Below are positions 60,876 to 64,000 of a stretch of DNA of 64,000 nucleotides, one piece after another. Within the stretch, counting starts at the first letter, position 1. Each line of letters begins with the position of its first letter. The notes under the pieces were generated by a model, which worked only from the letters and a program-made list of their open reading frames with translations, was not told where the DNA came from and made no database searches. A program made the translations under genes and the position numbers. This DNA is from Mesorhizobium sp. GbtcB19 (GTDB lineage Bacteria > Pseudomonadota > Alphaproteobacteria > Rhizobiales > Rhizobiaceae): positions 248,001 to 312,000 of the forward strand of contig NZ_JAGXJY010000001.1 in NCBI RefSeq assembly GCF_019091085.1. The letters are read 5' to 3'.

Positions 60876-62297
60876 ATGACGGATATTCCTCTTGAGATTG
60901 ACGGCGCGCGCACGCTGGTCGAAAGCGTGATGGCGACGATCCGCCACCGCATCGCGGCGCGCGCGCTGACGCCCGGAGCGCGTTTGCCGTCGATCCGGGC
61001 GCTCGCCAAATCCCTGCAGGTCTCGAAATCCACCGTGGTCGAGGCCTATGAGCGCCTTGCCGCCGAAGGTACGATCCGCTCGCGGCCGGGCTCCGGCTTC
61101 TACGCCGCCGGCCAGCTCGCGCCGCTGTCGCTCGCCGAGATCGGTCCTAAGCTCGATCGGGCCGTCGACCCGCTCTGGGTGTCGCGGCAGTCGCTGGAGG
61201 CCGGCGAAGAGATGCTGAAACCCGGCTGCGGCTGGCTGCCGGCGTCCTGGATGCCGCAGGCCGCCTTGCGCCGGGCGCTGAGAACAGCCGCCCGCGCCGA
61301 CGACGCGGCACTTGCCGATTACGGCACGCCGCTTGGCCTGCCGCCGCTGCGCCAGTTGCTGGCGCGGCGCATGGCCGAGCATGGCGTCGAAGCCTCGCCC
61401 GACCAGATCATGCTGACCGATTGCGGCACCCAGGCGATCGACCTTTTGTGCCGCTTCCTGCTCGAGCCCGGCGATGCCGTCCTGGTCGACGATCCCTGCT
61501 ACTTCAACTTTCACGCGCTGCTGCGCGCGCATCAGGCCAAAGTGGTCGGGGTGCCCTACACGCCTTCTGGACCAGATATCGAGCGCTTCGCCGAAGCACT
61601 CGCCGAGCACCGGCCGCGCCTCTACATCACCAATTCCGGCATCCACAACCCGACAGGTGCGATCCTGTCGCCGGTCACCGCGCATCGGCTGCTGAAACTC
61701 GCCGACCAGGCGGACCTCACCATCGTCGAGGACGACATTTTCGCTGACTTCGAACATAGCCCTGCCCCAAGGCTCGCGGCCTTTGACGGGCTGCAGCGCG
61801 TCGTCCAGATCGGCTCCTTCTCAAAAACGTTGTCGGCCTCGGTGCGCTGCGGTTTCATCGCAGCACCCGCCGACTGGATGGAGGGCCTGACCGATCTCAA
61901 GATCGCCACGACTTTCGGCGGCGCGCGCTTGGCTTCGGAGCTCGTGCTGACGCTGTTGAAAGACGGCAGCTACCGCAAGCATGTCGAGCAGTTGCGCGCC
62001 CGCCTGTCGCGCGCCATGGCCGAGACGGCCGGCCGGCTGAAAGCGTTGGGCATCGCTCCGTGGATCGACCAGACTGCCGGCATGTTCCTGTGGTGCCGGC
62101 TGCCCGACGGCATCGACGCCGCCGATGTCGCGCGGCATGCGCTCTCGGACAATGTCGTATTGGCGCCCGGCAACGCCTTCAGCCTGTCGCACACCGCCGG
62201 CCGCTTCATGCGCTTCAACGTCGCGCAATGCGGGGACGAACGCGTCTTTCGGGCGCTCGATAACGCCATGGCCGCATCGCGGCGCAAAGCCGCCTAG
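60876..62297 (+). CDS. MocR/PdxR-type regulator (GntR HTH fused to aminotransferase fold)
   Basis: 473 residues. The GntR winged helix (RALTPGARLPSIRALAKSLQ, VSKSTVVEAYERLAAEG) occupies 20-80. The aminotransferase-like domain has the PLP features NSGIHNPTG, DDIFADF and the Lys of QIGSFSKTLSASVRCGF. It is a PLP-responsive regulator of vitamin B6 or amino-acid genes. The divergent EamA transporter is the likely target. Confidence 0.92.
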   Translation: MTDIPLEIDGARTLVESVMATIRHRIAARALTPGARLPSIRALAKSLQVSKSTVVEAYERLAAEGTIRSRPGSGFYAAGQLAPLSLAEIGPKLDRAVDPLWVSRQSLEAGEEMLKPGCGWLPASWMPQAALRRALRTAARADDAALADYGTPLGLPPLRQLLARRMAEHGVEASPDQIMLTDCGTQAIDLLCRFLLEPGDAVLVDDPCYFNFHALLRAHQAKVVGVPYTPSGPDIERFAEALAEHRPRLYITNSGIHNPTGAILSPVTAHRLLKLADQADLTIVEDDIFADFEHSPAPRLAAFDGLQRVVQIGSFSKTLSASVRCGFIAAPADWMEGLTDLKIATTFGGARLASELVLTLLKDGSYRKHVEQLRARLSRAMAETAGRLKALGIAPWIDQTAGMFLWCRLPDGIDAADVARHALSDNVVLAPGNAFSLSHTAGRFMRFNVAQCGDERVFRALDNAMAASRRKAA

Positions 62298-62340
62298 ATG
62301 GCCTGATCAGCCGGTGAGCCGACGCCGCAAGGTCTGTCGA

Positions 62341-62462
62341 GATTCGGGTCAGGCCGAGTCGAAAATGGTGGGTTCCGAGAACCGGAGCGGAGCGTACTTT
62401 TCGTACGTGAGCACCGGAAGCGGAGGAAGCCGCCATTTGCAGACCGGTCTCACCCGAATATC
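62341..62462. repeat. Large palindromic intergenic element (RIME-like)
   Basis: GATTCGGGTCAGGCCG (62341-62356) is nearly the reverse complement of CGGTCTCACCCGAATATC (62445-62462). Inner arms run inward to a central GCGTAC/GTACGT hairpin (about 62391-62408). It resembles palindromic units repeated in rhizobial genomes. It may also terminate the two convergent genes. Confidence 0.6.
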
Positions 62463-62469
62463 GGCAGAC

Positions 62470-62964
62470 CTAACCTGCCCGCTTGCGGCGCTCATACATC
62501 ATCACCAGCGTTTCGGCTGTCAGTGCCGGCTTCTGCTCGCCTTCGATCTCGACCGTGTTCTCCGCCTTCATCAGATACTGGCCGGGGCCGCGATCCTCCA
62601 TGGAAAGCAGCGTCGTGCGCAGCCGGATGCGCGCGCCGACCCGCACCGGGGCCAGGAAGCGCACCTTGTCGAAGCCGTAGTTGAAGGCGGCTTGCGTGTT
62701 TTCCGGCACGATGCCCATCTCCAGCGCCAGCGCGCCGATGATCGACAAGGTCAGGTAGCCATGCGCGATCGTGGTGCGGAACGGGCTCTGCCGTTTCGCC
62801 CGCTCGGGATCGACATGGATCCATTGATGGTCGCCCGTGCACTCGGCGAACTGGTCGATGCGCTGCTGGTCGACCGTCGTCCAATCGGACACGCCGAGCT
62901 CCTGCCCGGACATCGTGCGCAACTGTTCGAAAGTCGGCGGCGTTTTCGGCCGTGTCTCCGTCAT
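62470..62964 (-). CDS. MaoC-family (R)-specific enoyl-CoA hydratase
   Basis: 164 residues of the single hot-dog type. The hydratase-2 motif is intact (FAECTGDHQWIHVDPERAKR, with Asp and His), followed by IAHGYLTLSIIG and NYGFDKVRFLAPVRVG. It hydrates enoyl-CoA to (R)-3-hydroxyacyl-CoA and can feed polyhydroxyalkanoate synthesis; the phasin gene upstream on the same strand supports this. Confidence 0.92.
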   Translation of the reverse strand: MTETRPKTPPTFEQLRTMSGQELGVSDWTTVDQQRIDQFAECTGDHQWIHVDPERAKRQSPFRTTIAHGYLTLSIIGALALEMGIVPENTQAAFNYGFDKVRFLAPVRVGARIRLRTTLLSMEDRGPGQYLMKAENTVEIEGEQKPALTAETLVMMYERRKRAG

Positions 62965-63147
62965 TCCTGCCTTCCCATCACTCCTGCATGTCTCCCGACC
63001 ATGAAGCGGCGACCTCTGTCAATTCGTGGCCGCGCTATTTTCGCAGGTAGAGTTGATGCTTTCGCGGCAAGCCAGAACGCATGGGCGCACTAGCCGGTTG
63101 CATATCAGCGCGCCCTGAATTGCAAGCCAGGAATGCCGGCCAACCTA

Positions 63148-63573
63148 TTATTTGTCGTAGCCGGCCCGGATTTCCGCCATCGCATCCCTGATCCGGTCGC
63201 GCAGGATTTCGACCGATTCGGTGCTGGATTTCCGCACCAGGTCAGCCACTTCGCTGGCATTCTTCAGCGTCGTCTCGAACGACCTGCGGGCAAATTCGGC
63301 CTGCTTGGCCATCAGCTCCTGCGGATTGCCGGGCGTCTGGTAGTTCTGCGCCATCCGCGTGACCTCGTGCATGGCGTTCTGCACCATCTCATGCTGTCTC
63401 GCCAGCACCGAGGATGCGCCGGCCGCGCTCGTCCGGGCCGACTTTTCCAGCGCTTCGAGGTTCTTGCGATGGTGATCGAGGATCGCCTGGACATCGACAT
63501 TCGGCAACTTGAGGTCGCGGCCGAACCTGCTGAACATGTCGAGGAACGAGTCGGAACCCGGTTGTTTTGCCAT
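63148..63573 (-). CDS. Phasin-family protein
   Basis: 141 residues with GGGAGG before the ATG. It is helical throughout (LDMFSRFGRDLKLPNVDVQA, AILDHHRKNLEALEKSARTS, MAKQAEFARRSFETTLKNAS), with the amphipathic repeats of phasins that coat polyhydroxyalkanoate granules. It lies 180 bases upstream of the MaoC gene on the same strand; a separate promoter for each is possible. Confidence 0.9.
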   Translation of the reverse strand: MAKQPGSDSFLDMFSRFGRDLKLPNVDVQAILDHHRKNLEALEKSARTSAAGASSVLARQHEMVQNAMHEVTRMAQNYQTPGNPQELMAKQAEFARRSFETTLKNASEVADLVRKSSTESVEILRDRIRDAMAEIRAGYDK

Positions 63574-63638
63574 GCTGTGCCTCCCTGCCAGCCGCCACGC
63601 GGCGCCCTATAAGCAGAATAGTGCGCGGCTAGTCCACG

Positions 63639-64000
63639 TCAATTGACCAGGAACAGCCGCTCAGCTGCGTAAAGCACCAGGCCGGCGAGCCCGCCGATGA
63701 TCATGCCGTTGAAACGGATATATTGCAGGTCCTTGCCGATGTTCATCTCTATAAGCCGCGTCAGTTGCGCCAGGTCCCAGCGCTTGACCTGGTCGGCGAT
63801 GAATTTCGACACCCCGCTCTTCTGGCTCTCGACGAAGGAGGCCAGCGCCACGACAAAACCCTGGTTCATGTCGGCCCTGATCTGGGCATCGTCGGCCAGA
63901 TGCCGGCCGACCTCGACGAACATGTTGGCGAGGTGCTCGCGGATCGTCGAATTCGGCGCGTTGACGTCCTGCTCGATGAACAGGCGCAGGCTTGTCCACG
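63639..64000 (-). CDS. DUF445-family membrane protein, partial (N-terminus beyond window)
   Basis: The C-terminal 120 residues are in the window; the frame is open to the right edge, reading WTSLRLFIEQDVNAPNSTIR into the visible part. The end (GKDLQYIRFNGMIIGGLAGL, VLYAAERLFLVN) is the membrane-anchored closing block of DUF445 (YjiN-like) proteins. The function is unknown. Confidence 0.88.
   Translation of the reverse strand, partial: WTSLRLFIEQDVNAPNSTIREHLANMFVEVGRHLADDAQIRADMNQGFVVALASFVESQKSGVSKFIADQVKRWDLAQLTRLIEMNIGKDLQYIRFNGMIIGGLAGLVLYAAERLFLVN

Overview
The window comes from a GC-rich alphaproteobacterial chromosome, most likely a Mesorhizobium-type member of the Rhizobiales. This rests on family content and intergenic repeats: GcvA-type LysR, form II coxSLM, a large methylamine/ureide catabolic island, MaoC with phasin, and DUF1059/DUF4262/DUF445 proteins. 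No rRNA, complete tRNA, CRISPR array or transposase gene was found.

Positions 1-3700 are one end of an integrative element read entirely on the minus strand: a tyrosine integrase, an AlpA-type regulator, a 76-residue protein, a winged-helix initiator-like protein, and a gene running off the left edge. The initiator-like gene carries four 18-bp dyad iterons inside its coding sequence, next to a 40-base inverted repeat. This is the layout of a lambda O/ori replication module.

Positions 3700-9440 are gene-poor accessory DNA. They hold a DUF1059 protein, a TadG-like surface protein, small unknown proteins, a candidate three-hairpin sRNA with an anti-Shine-Dalgarno loop and its own terminator, and at least six copies of a roughly 108-bp element with TACGGTGAC ends.

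Positions 9441-42794 are a dense catabolic island of about 27 genes. One plus-strand operon (17982-29292) encodes MmgE/PrpD, a four-subunit sarcosine-oxidase-like enzyme, a DapA-like lyase, a 2-hydroxyacid dehydrogenase, an MttB-like methyltransferase and a D-aminoacylase-like enzyme. A minus-strand operon (36410-29277) encodes RidA, D-hydantoinase, D-carbamoylase, an FrhB-like flavo/Fe-S protein, a D-amino-acid-oxidase-like enzyme, an M20 carbamoylase and an isochorismatase-fold amidase. A third operon (36645-42794) holds an MFS carrier, three Rossmann dehydrogenases, an allantoinase-like deacetylase and an unusual dihydroorotase-like protein. A DMGDH-like enzyme, a Tat-exported substrate-binding protein, an SMP-30 lactonase and a GcvA-like regulator sit to the left. 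I infer a pathway that opens an N-methylated cyclic ureide or hydantoin, removes the carbamoyl group and oxidatively demethylates the amine; the substrate is not known. A TGGC-N11-GGCCA dyad recurs at two of the divergent promoters, with a related site at a third.

Positions 42948-64000 are mostly ordinary chromosome: cupin, AhpD-like, CutC, GNAT, SRPBCC, an acyltransferase, form II coxSLM, a FIST (NosP-like) protein with a hybrid histidine kinase and LuxR-type regulator (a probable nitric-oxide signalling set), FAH and maleylacetoacetate isomerase, two transporters with their regulators, an alcohol dehydrogenase, MaoC, phasin and a partial DUF445 gene. An AT-rich island at about 53740-54260 breaks this background. 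It holds an unrecognised gene that appears split by a T-run frameshift.
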